Assembly (NCBI RefSeq): GCF_003461955.1
Contig: NZ_QTYB01000005.1
Coordinates: forward strand, 124,001-188,000
Source of the DNA: Ruminococcus sp. AM36-2AA
GTDB taxonomy: Bacteria > Bacillota > Clostridia > Lachnospirales > Lachnospiraceae
Direction of reading: 5' to 3'
DNA length: 64,000 bases
Shown here: in pieces, positions 17,986 to 26,845 of the stretch
Position numbering within the stretch: the stretch's first letter is position 1
Layout: every line of letters begins with the position of its first letter
Position numbers and translations under genes: made by a program
The notes under the pieces: model-generated
Told to the model about the DNA's origin: nothing
Databases searched by the model: none
Seen by the model: only the letters and a program-made list of their open reading frames with translations

Positions 17986-19883
17986 CAGGCTTTCTTCTTT
18001 CTCCAGATAGAGAATTTAAGCAGTGACAGGATCATGATGATCATCAGTACAACGCCACCGATATTTCCGAAGTTTACAATGCCGGACATATCAAGGCTGA
18101 TACCGAATACTGCAAATACTGCAAGAAGAATACCAACAAGACCCTCGCCGGCGATCATACCTGCACAATACAGAGTACCATCTGTGGACTGAGCTGTCTT
18201 TGTCTTCTCGTCAACACCTTTTCTGCGGTCAAGTAATCCACGTACAACACCACCGATCATGATGGTAGCGTTCAGGTAGATTGGAAGGTAAAGACCGATT
18301 GCGAAAGGCATTACCGGAATACGAAGGATCTCAAGGCAAATTGCAAGGAATACACCAATGAATACAAGTCCCCATGGAAGGTTTCCGCCCATGATTCCCT
18401 CAACAATCATCTTCATAAGCTGAGCCTGCGGAGCAGGGATCTCGGCTGTACCATATCCCCATGCTGCATTCAGAAGATACAGAACACCACCGATAGCAAG
18501 ACCGGAAACAACAACACCAAGCATCTCACCCATCTGCTGTTTCTTAGGTGTGGCACCAAGAAGGTATCCTGTCTTAAGGTCCTGAGAAGTATCACCAGCG
18601 ATGGCTGCGATGATACAGATAACAGAACCAACAGCGATCGCTGCTGTCATTCCGTCGATGCCTGTTTTACCGGAGCTCTTGATTGCAAATGTAGCGATCA
18701 GAAGAGTAGCGATAGCCATACCGGAAACCGGGTTGTTGGAACTTCCTACAAGACCTACCATACGGGAGGATACAGTTGCAAAGAAGAATCCAAAGATTAC
18801 GATGATAAATGCACCAAGAAGAGTTACCGGGATAGCCGGAACGATCCAGATGATAAATACCATTGCAAAAACGCCAAGAAGGATGAACTGCATCGGAAGA
18901 TCCTGTGCGGTTCTCGCTGTGCTTGTGCTCTTGCTTCCTTTCATGCTCTTCATGGAGTCACGGAAGGTTGTAACGATCAGCGGCAGGGATTTGATCAGGG
19001 AAATGATACCACCGGTTGCGATGGCACCTGCGCCGATGTATTTAACGTAAGTAGACCAGATTGCTGCTGCTCCGCCGTTTGCGTAAAGCTGTGCAATGGT
19101 TGTTCCCTCTGCTGCAGGGTACATCCATGTGTCAGGTCCGAACAGGCAGATCATCGGAATGATAACCATCCAGCCCATAAGGGAACCAACGAACATGTAA
19201 GATGCGATCTTCGGTCCTACGATGTAACCAACACCGAGAAGTGCCGGATAAACTTCCATACCGATCTCACCCTTGAAGGATTTGAATGCTGCTGCAACGT
19301 CTGCCGGAAGCAGTTTCAGTCCATCAACAACGAATTTGAAGATGGCTGCAAGTCCCATACCGGAGAATACTGTGGAAGCGTTTGCTCCACCTTCCTCACC
19401 GGCAAGAAGAACATCTGCGCAGGCAGTTCCTTCCGGATAGAGCAGAGTTGCGTGCTCTTTAACAATGAGGGCATTACGAAGGGGTACCATGAAAAGTACA
19501 CCAAGGATACCACCGCAAAGTGCGATCAGAGTGATCTCAACGATGCCTGGTTTGTCTGAAAGTCCTTCCTCTGCCCAGAGGAACAGTGCAGGCATGGTAA
19601 AAATAGCACCTGCTGCAAGAGACTCACCGGCTGAACCGATAGTCTGGACCATATTGCTCTCCAGGATGGAGTTTCTGCGAAGAAGTACGCGGATAACACC
19701 CATGGAGATAACTGCCGCCGGAATGGAGGCAGATACTGTCATACCAACACGAAGGCCAAGATAAGCATTGGCTGCGCCGAAGATGACAGCAAGGATACAT
19801 CCCATGATCACAGATGTAACTGTGAGCTCCGGAGTAACTTTCTCCGCCGGAATGTAAGGTTTGAACTCTGTGTTTTCGTTCAT
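17985..19883 (-). CDS. OPT-family oligopeptide transporter
   Basis: A 632-residue integral membrane protein with about 15-16 helices. OPT hallmarks are visible: an N-terminal region with NAYLGLRVGMTVSASIPAAV, the SAGESLAAGAIFTMPALF segment, and LGATPKKQQMGEMLGVV near residue 460. OPT proteins import peptides or metal-peptide complexes using the proton motive force; the substrate is not identified. It is the first gene of a two-gene operon with the PqqD-like gene and has a near-consensus promoter just upstream. Confidence 0.93.
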   Translation of the reverse strand: MNENTEFKPYIPAEKVTPELTVTSVIMGCILAVIFGAANAYLGLRVGMTVSASIPAAVISMGVIRVLLRRNSILESNMVQTIGSAGESLAAGAIFTMPALFLWAEEGLSDKPGIVEITLIALCGGILGVLFMVPLRNALIVKEHATLLYPEGTACADVLLAGEEGGANASTVFSGMGLAAIFKFVVDGLKLLPADVAAAFKSFKGEIGMEVYPALLGVGYIVGPKIASYMFVGSLMGWMVIIPMICLFGPDTWMYPAAEGTTIAQLYANGGAAAIWSTYVKYIGAGAIATGGIISLIKSLPLIVTTFRDSMKSMKGSKSTSTARTAQDLPMQFILLGVFAMVFIIWIVPAIPVTLLGAFIIVIFGFFFATVSSRMVGLVGSSNNPVSGMAIATLLIATFAIKSSGKTGIDGMTAAIAVGSVICIIAAIAGDTSQDLKTGYLLGATPKKQQMGEMLGVVVSGLAIGGVLYLLNAAWGYGTAEIPAPQAQLMKMIVEGIMGGNLPWGLVFIGVFLAICLEILRIPVMPFAIGLYLPIYLNATIMIGGVVRGLLDRRKGVDEKTKTAQSTDGTLYCAGMIAGEGLVGILLAVFAVFGISLDMSGIVNFGNIGGVVLMIIMILSLLKFSIWRKKKA

Positions 19884-19923
19884 ATTTCCTCTCCCTTTAT
19901 CTAGTAAATTAGTAACGTTATCT

Positions 19924-19952
19924 AGTATAACAAATTTCGCTTATTTTTGCAA
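19924..19952 (-). promoter_or_regulatory. Predicted sigma-A promoter of the OPT/PqqD operon
   Basis: On the minus strand TTGCAA (19947-19952) is followed after 17 bases by TATACT (19924-19929). An imperfect direct repeat (TAGATAACGTTACTAA with TACTAGATAA) lies between the -10 box and the ribosome site and could be an operator. Confidence 0.75.
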
Positions 19953-20015
19953 GGAATTATCTCTGTAATATTATGTATTATTTACAATTTTATGGATAAT
20001 TATAAGCAAAAAATT

Positions 20016-20050
20016 AGTCACTATGCAGCTTTTATGCTAACATAGTGACT
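20016..20050 (-). terminator. Terminator of the MoxR/VWA operon
   Basis: A perfect 10 base pair stem (AGTCACTATG/CATAGTGACT) with a 15-base loop, followed on the minus strand by AATTTTTTGC. Confidence 0.85.
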
Positions 20051-20101
20051 GTATTCTTGTTAATTGAATATTATACATTCCGAAAAAAATGTCGTTTTTT
20101 T

Positions 20102-21901
20102 TCAGTTATCTGCTTCCAGCTGTTTTGTCAGATATCGTCCTACGATCTTGGAAAAATTTCCGATATCCCGGATATAGGCAAAATCCTTTCCAAAGATCTT
20201 CTTTTCCGCTGCAAGGTCCTTCTCTTCTCCCGCAAATACTCCCAGAACACTGACCCCCTGGCTGCGGAGGCGGCGCACTTCTGTTGCAGTGTCTGCGATG
20301 GCATATTTTCCCTGATAAGGTGCCGGATTTTTTGCATTGGGACGGTTTATGATCACATCATAAGGACGGCCGTCACTTAAGATGATCAGGATCTTTTTCT
20401 CCTCTTCTCTCTGTAAAAGGCCGTATCCCACTGCTTTTATGGCAAGCCCGTCGCGGTTGTTAGATGAAGTCACATAATTGAAAATATCATCATCTGCCGC
20501 GACCGGATCCTCATACTCCCGAAACCTGTGCAGGATGGTATGATCCCAGAATGTACAGTAACTCATAACCCGGTGGGGGATGTCCACATTACTTAAGGCA
20601 GAACTGATCATATAGGCCTGCAACGCCACATCTCCCTGTCGGCTCATCTGGGAACCGCTGGCATCGATCAGCACATCTACCACAAAATCCGTATTATCCC
20701 CACGGAGGATCCGTTTAAAAAGATTCGCCTCGCTGCTTCTTCCTACACGCCACAGCCTGGAAGGAACGATGGTTCCCCGGTCTGAGAGGACTTCCTGGTT
20801 TTCACTTCGGATCACCAGTGCTTTTTTCAGAAGTTCCGTCAGCATGGAAATATTCCGTTTCGCAATCCTGTGCTTGTCATGATAGACCCATATGTTCTTA
20901 TTGCGGAGACGTTTGGCATACTGGTACTGGTAATTGTCCCGGACCGGATTTTTCAGGATCCCTTCGGTAAAATATAACGTACAGTCCCCGTGAATCCCCC
21001 GGCACATCAGATAATTCATTCTTTTTTCTTCTGCCGGTGAAAGATAACTTCTTCCAAAGTTCAGTTCCACATAGGTGTGGGCTTTCTTAAGTGCCTCCTC
21101 GGAAACCACTGTGATCTTGTTTTTTACCTTGCGCTTTTCCTCCATATCTTCAGTAAGGGAAGAATCCTCAAGATCTGTCATCCGGTCCGTAATCTTTTCC
21201 ACATAGTTTTCCAGGGCATCCTCATACATCTCTTCGTTGAGATAGTCTTCCCAGCCGAATTCCGTCAGTTCCTCAAGCGTCACTGCCATTACCCGATCCA
21301 GAGAACCGTTTTTCTTCTCAAAATCCGGATCGATCACTGTATTATAAAGCCTGTCAATGATCCGGATCAGTTCCATGGTATCTCCGGTTTCTGCACAGGC
21401 ATAGATCTGATCCCGGAATGCGGAAAGTTTTTTCTCCACAGGTTGCACACTTCCTGCAAGAACGTCACGGAATACCGCGACTTTCAGCCGATCCAGCAGT
21501 TTATCATAGGAAGGCAGGGTTTCATATTCCTGATCCAGGATATCTTCCAGCGCTTTTTTCCGCATACGGCGCACGCCCGGGCGTTCCTCGCAGATCCGCG
21601 TTCCCACTGCTGCCTCGATGCAAAGCTGTGTCAGCCCGGTAAGTTCCGCCTCCGACGCATCCAGATAGATCTTTTTCACAAGGTAAAGGCCAAGAAGGTT
21701 TTTGTCAAAATATCTGGCAAAAGCGCCCTGTTTGATCCCGTCGTAAAGTGCGATCTCTTTGGAGCGGAGAAACAGGGATACATCCGGCTTTACTTCCAGG
21801 GTGTAATCTCCACTGACCGTCCAGAGAAGATTCCGGATGCGGTTTTCCAGATCCAGTTTGTAATCTTCAATGGAAAGTTCTTCTGTCAGATCTTTACGCA
21901 T
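20102..21901 (-). CDS. VWA-domain protein (NorD/CobT-like) paired with a MoxR ATPase
   Basis: About 599 residues. The N-terminal two thirds are mostly helical and charged, without a domain I can name. From about residue 400 a von Willebrand A domain is visible with the MIDAS motif DASGS at about 413-417, a later threonine-containing loop and ILSDGRPYD. Such proteins act with MoxR AAA+ ATPases as chaperones that insert cofactors or remodel enzymes. The start at 21901 overlaps the ATPase gene end by 8 bases and has AAAGGA eight bases upstream. The client is unknown; glnN is the next gene upstream of the pair but ends at its own terminator. Confidence 0.85.
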   Translation of the reverse strand: MRKDLTEELSIEDYKLDLENRIRNLLWTVSGDYTLEVKPDVSLFLRSKEIALYDGIKQGAFARYFDKNLLGLYLVKKIYLDASEAELTGLTQLCIEAAVGTRICEERPGVRRMRKKALEDILDQEYETLPSYDKLLDRLKVAVFRDVLAGSVQPVEKKLSAFRDQIYACAETGDTMELIRIIDRLYNTVIDPDFEKKNGSLDRVMAVTLEELTEFGWEDYLNEEMYEDALENYVEKITDRMTDLEDSSLTEDMEEKRKVKNKITVVSEEALKKAHTYVELNFGRSYLSPAEEKRMNYLMCRGIHGDCTLYFTEGILKNPVRDNYQYQYAKRLRNKNIWVYHDKHRIAKRNISMLTELLKKALVIRSENQEVLSDRGTIVPSRLWRVGRSSEANLFKRILRGDNTDFVVDVLIDASGSQMSRQGDVALQAYMISSALSNVDIPHRVMSYCTFWDHTILHRFREYEDPVAADDDIFNYVTSSNNRDGLAIKAVGYGLLQREEEKKILIILSDGRPYDVIINRPNAKNPAPYQGKYAIADTATEVRRLRSQGVSVLGVFAGEEKDLAAEKKIFGKDFAYIRDIGNFSKIVGRYLTKQLEADN

Positions 21902-22811
21902 AGACATCGTCCTTTGTCCACTCTTCCGGGATCCTTGTACGGACTACATCGTCCACGATCTCTTTTTCAAAAATATCGAAGGTTTTGTTCACCACTCCCA
22001 TCTGCACTGCAGCCAGGGGAGAAAGTCCCGCGCGGACGATTTTCATGGAAGCCAGAAGGCCGCGGAGATCCAGGGATTTTGTGGAAATCTCACTGTTTAC
22101 AGATTTTTTCTGAAGGTCCATAAAAACGCCGATAAACTGTTCCACTGCTTTTTCTTTTGCTTCCGGGAACATTTTGTTAAAAATGAACCCTAAAGTTTCC
22201 TCTGTCTGGGCCGGCATATCGATCACCAGAAAACGGGAAACAAGGGCTTCGTTCAGCTCTTTTGTTCCTGCATATCCATAATTCATGGTTCCGATAAAAC
22301 GTGCCGCCGGATGGAGATCAATCCTGTCATATCCAGGAACATCAATGGAACGGCGGTAGTCCAGCGTTGCGTGAAGGACTGAGACCGCATCGTTCTTTGC
22401 CATGTTGATCTCATCCAGGATACCGAAACCACCGTACTCGGCACACTGGTAGATGCTGCCCTTCCGGAGGCATACTTCATTGTTTACAAACGTGTCCGTT
22501 CCGATGAGATCCCCGCTGTTTGTGTTGACATGAAACGATACATTATAGATCGGGCGGCCAAAAGCATAAGCCAGATTTTCGGCCAGGATATTTTTTCCGG
22601 TGGCTTTCGGACCTGCAAGGAGGAGATTTTCCCCTTCCAGAAGTCCTGCAATAGCCATTTCCAGGATTTCTTTTCCATAGAACGGAATGGACGGTCTGGT
22701 GACTCTGGCTGCGGCCGCTTCATCAACGCCATAATTTTTTCGGAATTCCTCGACGCCATGGATCAGGTCTTCGGAAACGTTTTGTTCTTCTAAAAATTCT
22801 AATTCTTTCAT
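21894..22811 (-). CDS. MoxR-type AAA+ ATPase
   Basis: A 305-residue ATPase of the MoxR/CbbQ/NorQ group: P-loop region GPKATGKN at residues 67-74, Walker B GILDEINM near 132-139, a sensor 1 Asn in FIGTMNYGYAG and an arginine finger region after VSRFLVIDMP. The P-loop ends in Asn where Ser or Thr is normal; the codon reads AAT in this sequence. The partner VWA gene overlaps its end. The pair probably forms a chaperone complex that activates an unidentified client. Confidence 0.88.
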   Translation of the reverse strand: MKELEFLEEQNVSEDLIHGVEEFRKNYGVDEAAAARVTRPSIPFYGKEILEMAIAGLLEGENLLLAGPKATGKNILAENLAYAFGRPIYNVSFHVNTNSGDLIGTDTFVNNEVCLRKGSIYQCAEYGGFGILDEINMAKNDAVSVLHATLDYRRSIDVPGYDRIDLHPAARFIGTMNYGYAGTKELNEALVSRFLVIDMPAQTEETLGFIFNKMFPEAKEKAVEQFIGVFMDLQKKSVNSEISTKSLDLRGLLASMKIVRAGLSPLAAVQMGVVNKTFDIFEKEIVDDVVRTRIPEEWTKDDVYA

Positions 22812-22874
22812 ATATTTACTCCTGAATCTGATTCAAGCGGATAAAAACCTAACAGTTTCTTTCTCCGCCAGGTA

Positions 22875-22906
22875 AAAAACGGGACAGATCTTACATCCGT
22901 CCCGTC
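22875..22906 (-). terminator. Terminator of glnN
   Basis: On the minus strand ACGGGACGGATG-type arms close to a short loop with CTGTCCCGT and are followed by TTTTTTA. It lies about 65 bases after the glnN stop. Confidence 0.85.
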
Positions 22907-22972
22907 ATTTGCTTTCAAAGATGCCTCTGCATTCAGGGAACATCTCTTATTTCCTGTATTTTATTCAGCCGG

Positions 22973-25090
22973 TCATACCTCAAAGATCAGATCGCCGTAA
23001 GATGGCATCGGCCACATATCTTTGTCCACAATCATCTCAAGCTCATCTACCGGTTTTCTTAATGCTTTCATTGCCGGTACAACGCTCTCTCTGAAGAATA
23101 CGGCACGGTCACGTCCCTCTTCATGAGCTTCCGCCTCTGCGATCAGTCTGGAAAGTTTGTCCATGGCTGCCTTGGTCTCTGCGAGAAGCGTGGAGGATTT
23201 TTCCAGAAGGCTTGTCTGCACACTGACATCAAGCGCTGCACTTACTGCTTTTACAGAATTGATGGACTCTGCAAGAACGGTTGTGTAACGGATGACTGCA
23301 GGGATGATCTGCTTGGTTGCAATATCCACCATGGCCTTGGCCTCGATGTTGATGGCTTTTGCATAACCTTCGTACTGAATCTCTGCTCTGGACTCAAGCT
23401 CTGCTCTTGTGAATACATTGAAGGATTCAAACAGCTTCACTGCCTTGTCTGTAGTCAGTGCAGGAATAGCATCTACCATGGACGGAAGGATCGGAAGTCC
23501 ACGTCTCTTTGCCTCAGCCTCCCACTCCGGTGCATATCCGTTTCCGTTGAATACAATACGCTGATGCTCCGTTGCGTACTCTTTGATCAGGTCATGTACT
23601 GCGGTGTCAAAATCTTCTGCTGCTTCCAGACGGTCGCATGCCTCGCGGAATACTTCTGCCGCAATGGTGTTCAGTACAACGTTGCACTCGGAAATAGAAT
23701 CACGGGAACCTACCATACGGAACTCGAATTTGTTTCCTGTGAATGCAAACGGTGAGGTTCTGTTTCGGTCTGTTGCATCTTTCATGAAATCCGGAAGTGT
23801 CTTAACACCGGTATCCAGGATCTCGCCGGTCTTGCTGTGTGTGGCAGTACCTGTACTGATCAGCTGCTCCAGCACGTCCTGAAGCTGCTCGCCAAGGAAT
23901 ACGGAAATAACTGCAGGTGGTGCCTCATTTCCGCCAAGACGCTCGTCGTTTCCAACGTCTGCCGCTGATTCTCTTAAAAGATCTGCATGTTCATCAACCG
24001 CTTTCAGGATACAGGTCAGTACAAGAAGGAACTGGATATTCTCATGAGGAGTTTTACCTGGCTCAAGAAGGTTGATTCCGTCATCGGTTGTCAGGGACCA
24101 GTTGTTGTGTTTACCGGAACCGTTCACTCCTGCGAAAGGTTTCTCATGAAGCAGGCAGCGCATACCGTGGCGGCTGGCAACTTTTTTAAGGATACGCATC
24201 ATGATCTGGTTGTGGTCTGCAGCGATATTTACCGGTGCGTAGATCGGAGCCAGCTCATGCTGTGCAGGTGCAACCTCGTTATGCTGTGTCTTGGCTGTTA
24301 CGCCCAGTTTCCAGCACTCCTCGTTGACTTCTTTCATGTATGCGGAGATTCTCTGACGGATGGTTCCGAAATAATGGTCATCCATCTCCTGTCCCTTCGG
24401 CGGCATGGCACCGAAAAGAGTTCTTCCTGTGTAGATCAGGTCTTTTCTCTGGAGCCATTTCTCCTTGTCGACCAGGAAATATTCCTGCTCAGCTCCAACG
24501 GAAGGCGTTACTTTTTTGGAAGTTGTATTTCCGAAAAGGCGGAGAAGTCGAAGTGCCTGTGTATTGATCGCTTCCATGGAACGAAGAAGCGGTGTTTTCT
24601 GGTCAAGTGCCTCTCCTGTGTAGGAGCAGAATGCAGTAGGGATACATAAGATTCCGCCGGCTGCGTCATGACGTACAAAGGCCGGTGATGTACAATCCCA
24701 TGTTGTATAGCCTCTGGCCTCGAATGTTGCGCGAAGTCCTCCGGACGGGAATGAAGATGCATCCGGCTCACCCTTGATCAGCTCCTTGCCGGAAAAGCTT
24801 AAGAGTACCTTGCCATCTTCTCTTGGTGCTGTGACAAATGCATCATGCTTCTCGGCAGTAACGCCTGTCAGCGGCTGAAACCAGTGACAATAATGAGTGG
24901 CACCCTTCTCGATGGCCCATTCCTTCATCTCATGTGCAACCACATCAGCGATCTCCATGGACAGCTCCTTGCCCTCTTCTATTGTCTTTTTCAGTTCGCG
25001 GTATACCTTCTTCGGCAGACGGTCCTGCATAACAGAATCGTTAAATACATCGCAGCCAAAGATTTCCTTTACGTTGATATAATCTCCCAT
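22973..25090 (-). CDS. glnN: Glutamine synthetase type III
   Basis: Makes glutamine from glutamate, ammonia and ATP in the cytoplasm. The 705-residue length and the sequence pattern mark the large GSIII class, not the 440-residue [23 protein letters not shown] near residue 115, the catalytic-barrel segments [23 protein letters not shown], and [11 protein letters not shown]. An AGGAGGAAGAA site precedes the start. It lies alone between the lipid kinase gene (stop at 25184) and the MoxR pair, and no GlnR-type operator was recognised. Confidence 0.97.
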   Translation of the reverse strand: MGDYINVKEIFGCDVFNDSVMQDRLPKKVYRELKKTIEEGKELSMEIADVVAHEMKEWAIEKGATHYCHWFQPLTGVTAEKHDAFVTAPREDGKVLLSFSGKELIKGEPDASSFPSGGLRATFEARGYTTWDCTSPAFVRHDAAGGILCIPTAFCSYTGEALDQKTPLLRSMEAINTQALRLLRLFGNTTSKKVTPSVGAEQEYFLVDKEKWLQRKDLIYTGRTLFGAMPPKGQEMDDHYFGTIRQRISAYMKEVNEECWKLGVTAKTQHNEVAPAQHELAPIYAPVNIAADHNQIMMRILKKVASRHGMRCLLHEKPFAGVNGSGKHNNWSLTTDDGINLLEPGKTPHENIQFLLVLTCILKAVDEHADLLRESAADVGNDERLGGNEAPPAVISVFLGEQLQDVLEQLISTGTATHSKTGEILDTGVKTLPDFMKDATDRNRTSPFAFTGNKFEFRMVGSRDSISECNVVLNTIAAEVFREACDRLEAAEDFDTAVHDLIKEYATEHQRIVFNGNGYAPEWEAEAKRRGLPILPSMVDAIPALTTDKAVKLFESFNVFTRAELESRAEIQYEGYAKAINIEAKAMVDIATKQIIPAVIRYTTVLAESINSVKAVSAALDVSVQTSLLEKSSTLLAETKAAMDKLSRLIAEAEAHEEGRDRAVFFRESVVPAMKALRKPVDELEMIVDKDMWPMPSYGDLIFEV

Positions 25091-25183
25091 TTCTTCCTCC
25101 TTTTCGTTCCTGTATATCCAGTCTTTCTTATGAGGAAAGACGTTTTCACCTCTGTATGATCACCTTGTCCTCGGATGCCCGGA

Positions 25184-26149
25184 TCATTCTTCGCTGTTCT
25201 GGGTGATCTCCTTGAGCTCCTGCATTTTCTGGTTCAGCCGGCTTTTTTTCTGTTTCTTACTGCTGGTGAGATAAAGGTTCATGGCCTCATGAAGATTATC
25301 GATCTCCACACGGGTCTGGTCTCCTCCGAATTCTCCGTCCAGCGTCCACGGAACAGCCTCCTCCGACTCAATCACAACATGTGCGGATTTGAAAGAATAG
25401 ATCAGATCTGTATTATCTTCTGCGGTGAGAAGTGCAGTCATGATCTCCTGAAGCTCCAGCGGATTCTTCGGGTTGGTGATCAGTGTCACCTCAAACAGTC
25501 CGTCATTCATATCCACATTTTTTCCGGTGAGGTTCTTAAAACCGCCTACAGATCTGGAATTACTGATCATGCCGTAGATAAAATCATTCTCTACGGTCAG
25601 CTCATCGGAAGTTACTTTCAAATGATAGGATTTCACCTCAAAAAGCTGTTTCATCCCTTCCAGCACATAGGCCACATGTCCCAGGATATTTTTCAGATCC
25701 TGGTCTGTCTCATAGGAAACATTGGTAAACAGTCCAAACGCAGCCACATAGGCAAATGTCTGGTTATTAAATTTACCGATGTCACAGTGATAGATCTGCT
25801 CCTCCATGATCATGGATGCAGCTGCAGTCATACTCTTCGGCATAAACAGACTGTTGGCAAAATCATTGGTGCTTCCTGCAGGAATGTAGCCGATGGGTGT
25901 CCGGCTGCCCACTTCCACGATTCCGGTAACCACTTCATCCAGTGTACCATCACCACCACTGCAGGCGATCAGATCCACCTGATCCGCATATTCCTTCACC
26001 TGTTCATAAGCATCCTTCGGTCCCTGTGTGGCACGGATGATCACTTCGTACCCACCTTTGTTAAAGATATCCACAATGTCCAGCAGATGCGTCTTGATTC
26101 TTCCTTTTCCTGCTTTGGGGTTGAAAACAAAAAGCATTCTTTTTTTCAT
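25184..26149 (-). CDS. Diacylglycerol/lipid kinase (DagK/YegS family)
   Basis: A 321-residue cytoplasmic kinase with the catalytic domain at the N-terminus: FNPKAGKG at residues 9-16 and the nucleotide motif GGDGTLDEV at 65-73, followed by IPAGSTNDFA. It phosphorylates diacylglycerol or a related lipid, recycling it toward phospholipids. DgkB-type enzymes are the closest functional family in Gram-positives, but the exact substrate is not fixed by sequence. It ends about 94 bases before the glnN start on the same strand, so cotranscription is possible. Confidence 0.88.
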   Translation of the reverse strand: MKKRMLFVFNPKAGKGRIKTHLLDIVDIFNKGGYEVIIRATQGPKDAYEQVKEYADQVDLIACSGGDGTLDEVVTGIVEVGSRTPIGYIPAGSTNDFANSLFMPKSMTAAASMIMEEQIYHCDIGKFNNQTFAYVAAFGLFTNVSYETDQDLKNILGHVAYVLEGMKQLFEVKSYHLKVTSDELTVENDFIYGMISNSRSVGGFKNLTGKNVDMNDGLFEVTLITNPKNPLELQEIMTALLTAEDNTDLIYSFKSAHVVIESEEAVPWTLDGEFGGDQTRVEIDNLHEAMNLYLTSSKKQKKSRLNQKMQELKEITQNSEE

Positions 26150-26277
26150 TATCCAATCCTCATTTCCCGAAATGATTCGTTATGTCTATTCTTTTACTAT
26201 GATAAAAAAAACGATGTAAAATGTCAATCTTAAGTTTTTACATCTGGTCTTACCACAGACATTCGGAAATTTATAAC

Positions 26278-26322
26278 AAAAAAAGTCCGAAAACCCAATA
26301 AAATTGAATCTTCAGACCTTTT
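26278..26322 (-). terminator. Terminator of the tRNA array
   Basis: On the minus strand GTCTGAA pairs with TTCGGAC (one G-U pair) around a long loop and is followed by a run of seven T. It lies just after the last tRNA gene. Confidence 0.75.
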
Positions 26323-26328
26323 GTTAAG

Positions 26329-26402
26329 TAGCGAGAGGGGGATTCGAACCCTCGACACCACGGGTATGAACCGTGTGCTCTAGCCAACTGAGCTATCTCG
26401 CC
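26329..26402 (-). tRNA. tRNA-Met (CAT), copy 2 in transcription order
   Basis: 74 bases, full cloverleaf, no encoded CCA. Anticodon CAT at 26366-26368 in loop TTCATAC. The acceptor stem GGCGAGA/TCTCGCT ends with a G-U pair. The lack of a GGG/CCC anticodon stem argues against the initiator; the pattern fits elongator Met. Confidence 0.95.
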
Positions 26403-26418
26403 ATATTCTTTTGTAACA

Positions 26419-26491
26419 TGGGACCTATAGGGCTCGAACCTATGACCCTCTGCTTGTAAGGCAGATGCTCTCCCAGCTGAGCTAAGATCCC
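26419..26491 (-). tRNA. tRNA-Val (TAC), copy 2 in transcription order
   Basis: 73 bases, full cloverleaf with acceptor GGGATCT/AGGTCCC. Anticodon TAC at 26456-26458 in loop CTTACAA. No encoded CCA. Identical to the first copy as far as I can read. Confidence 0.95.
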
Positions 26492-26498
26492 ACATAAG

Positions 26499-26572
26499 TA
26501 GCGAGAGGGGGATTTGAACCCTCGACACCACGGGTATGAACCGTGTGCTCTAGCCAACTGAGCTATCTCGCC
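26499..26572 (-). tRNA. tRNA-Met (CAT), copy 1 in transcription order
   Basis: 74 bases with the same fold as the other Met copy and anticodon at 26536-26538. It differs by one base in the T-loop: GGTTCAAATCC here against GGTTCGAATCC in the other copy. Confidence 0.95.
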
Positions 26573-26588
26573 ATATCTTTTTGTAACA

Positions 26589-26661
26589 TGGGACCTATAG
26601 GGCTCGAACCTATGACCCTCTGCTTGTAAGGCAGATGCTCTCCCAGCTGAGCTAAGATCCC
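26589..26661 (-). tRNA. tRNA-Val (TAC), copy 1 in transcription order
   Basis: 73 bases, anticodon TAC at 26626-26628. First gene of the four-gene array, about 50 bases after the promoter -10 box. Confidence 0.95.
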
Positions 26662-26711
26662 ATAACAGTTGCTCGTCTTAAGAACTCTTCTGTTCCGCAA
26701 CTCGCTTTGCT

Positions 26712-26740
26712 ATTATATAATGGTTTCTGACTTGTGTCAA
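26712..26740 (-). promoter_or_regulatory. Consensus promoter of the tRNA array
   Basis: On the minus strand a perfect TTGACA (26735-26740) is separated by exactly 17 bases from a perfect TATAAT (26712-26717). It is the strongest promoter match in the window and reads into the tRNA array. Confidence 0.9.
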
Positions 26741-26797
26741 CAGTTTTTTTCACTTTTTTTAAATTTTTTAAAAAATATATGTTTTTTTGTATTTTTA

Positions 26798-26831
26798 CAG
26801 TGGCAGGGAGGTCTGAAATCCCCTGCCACTG
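26798..26831 (-). terminator. Terminator of purL
   Basis: An 11 base pair stem (CAGTGGCAGGG/CCCTGCCACTG) with a 12-base loop, followed on the minus strand by TAAAAATAC. The T run is weak but the stem is strong. Confidence 0.7.
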
Positions 26832-26845
26832 CAAGCTTACGGATA

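Larger units (their letters stand above)
26329..26661 (-). repeat. Tandem duplication of a tRNA-Val/tRNA-Met unit
   Basis: A unit of about 170 bases (Val, 16-base spacer, Met, short spacer) occurs twice in direct tandem with nearly identical spacers. Only a T-loop base and a few spacer bases differ. Confidence 0.9.

Noticed and set aside
26271..26531. An 86-codon frame over the tRNA array
   Set aside because: Its sequence is the translated tRNA genes and repeats with the duplication.
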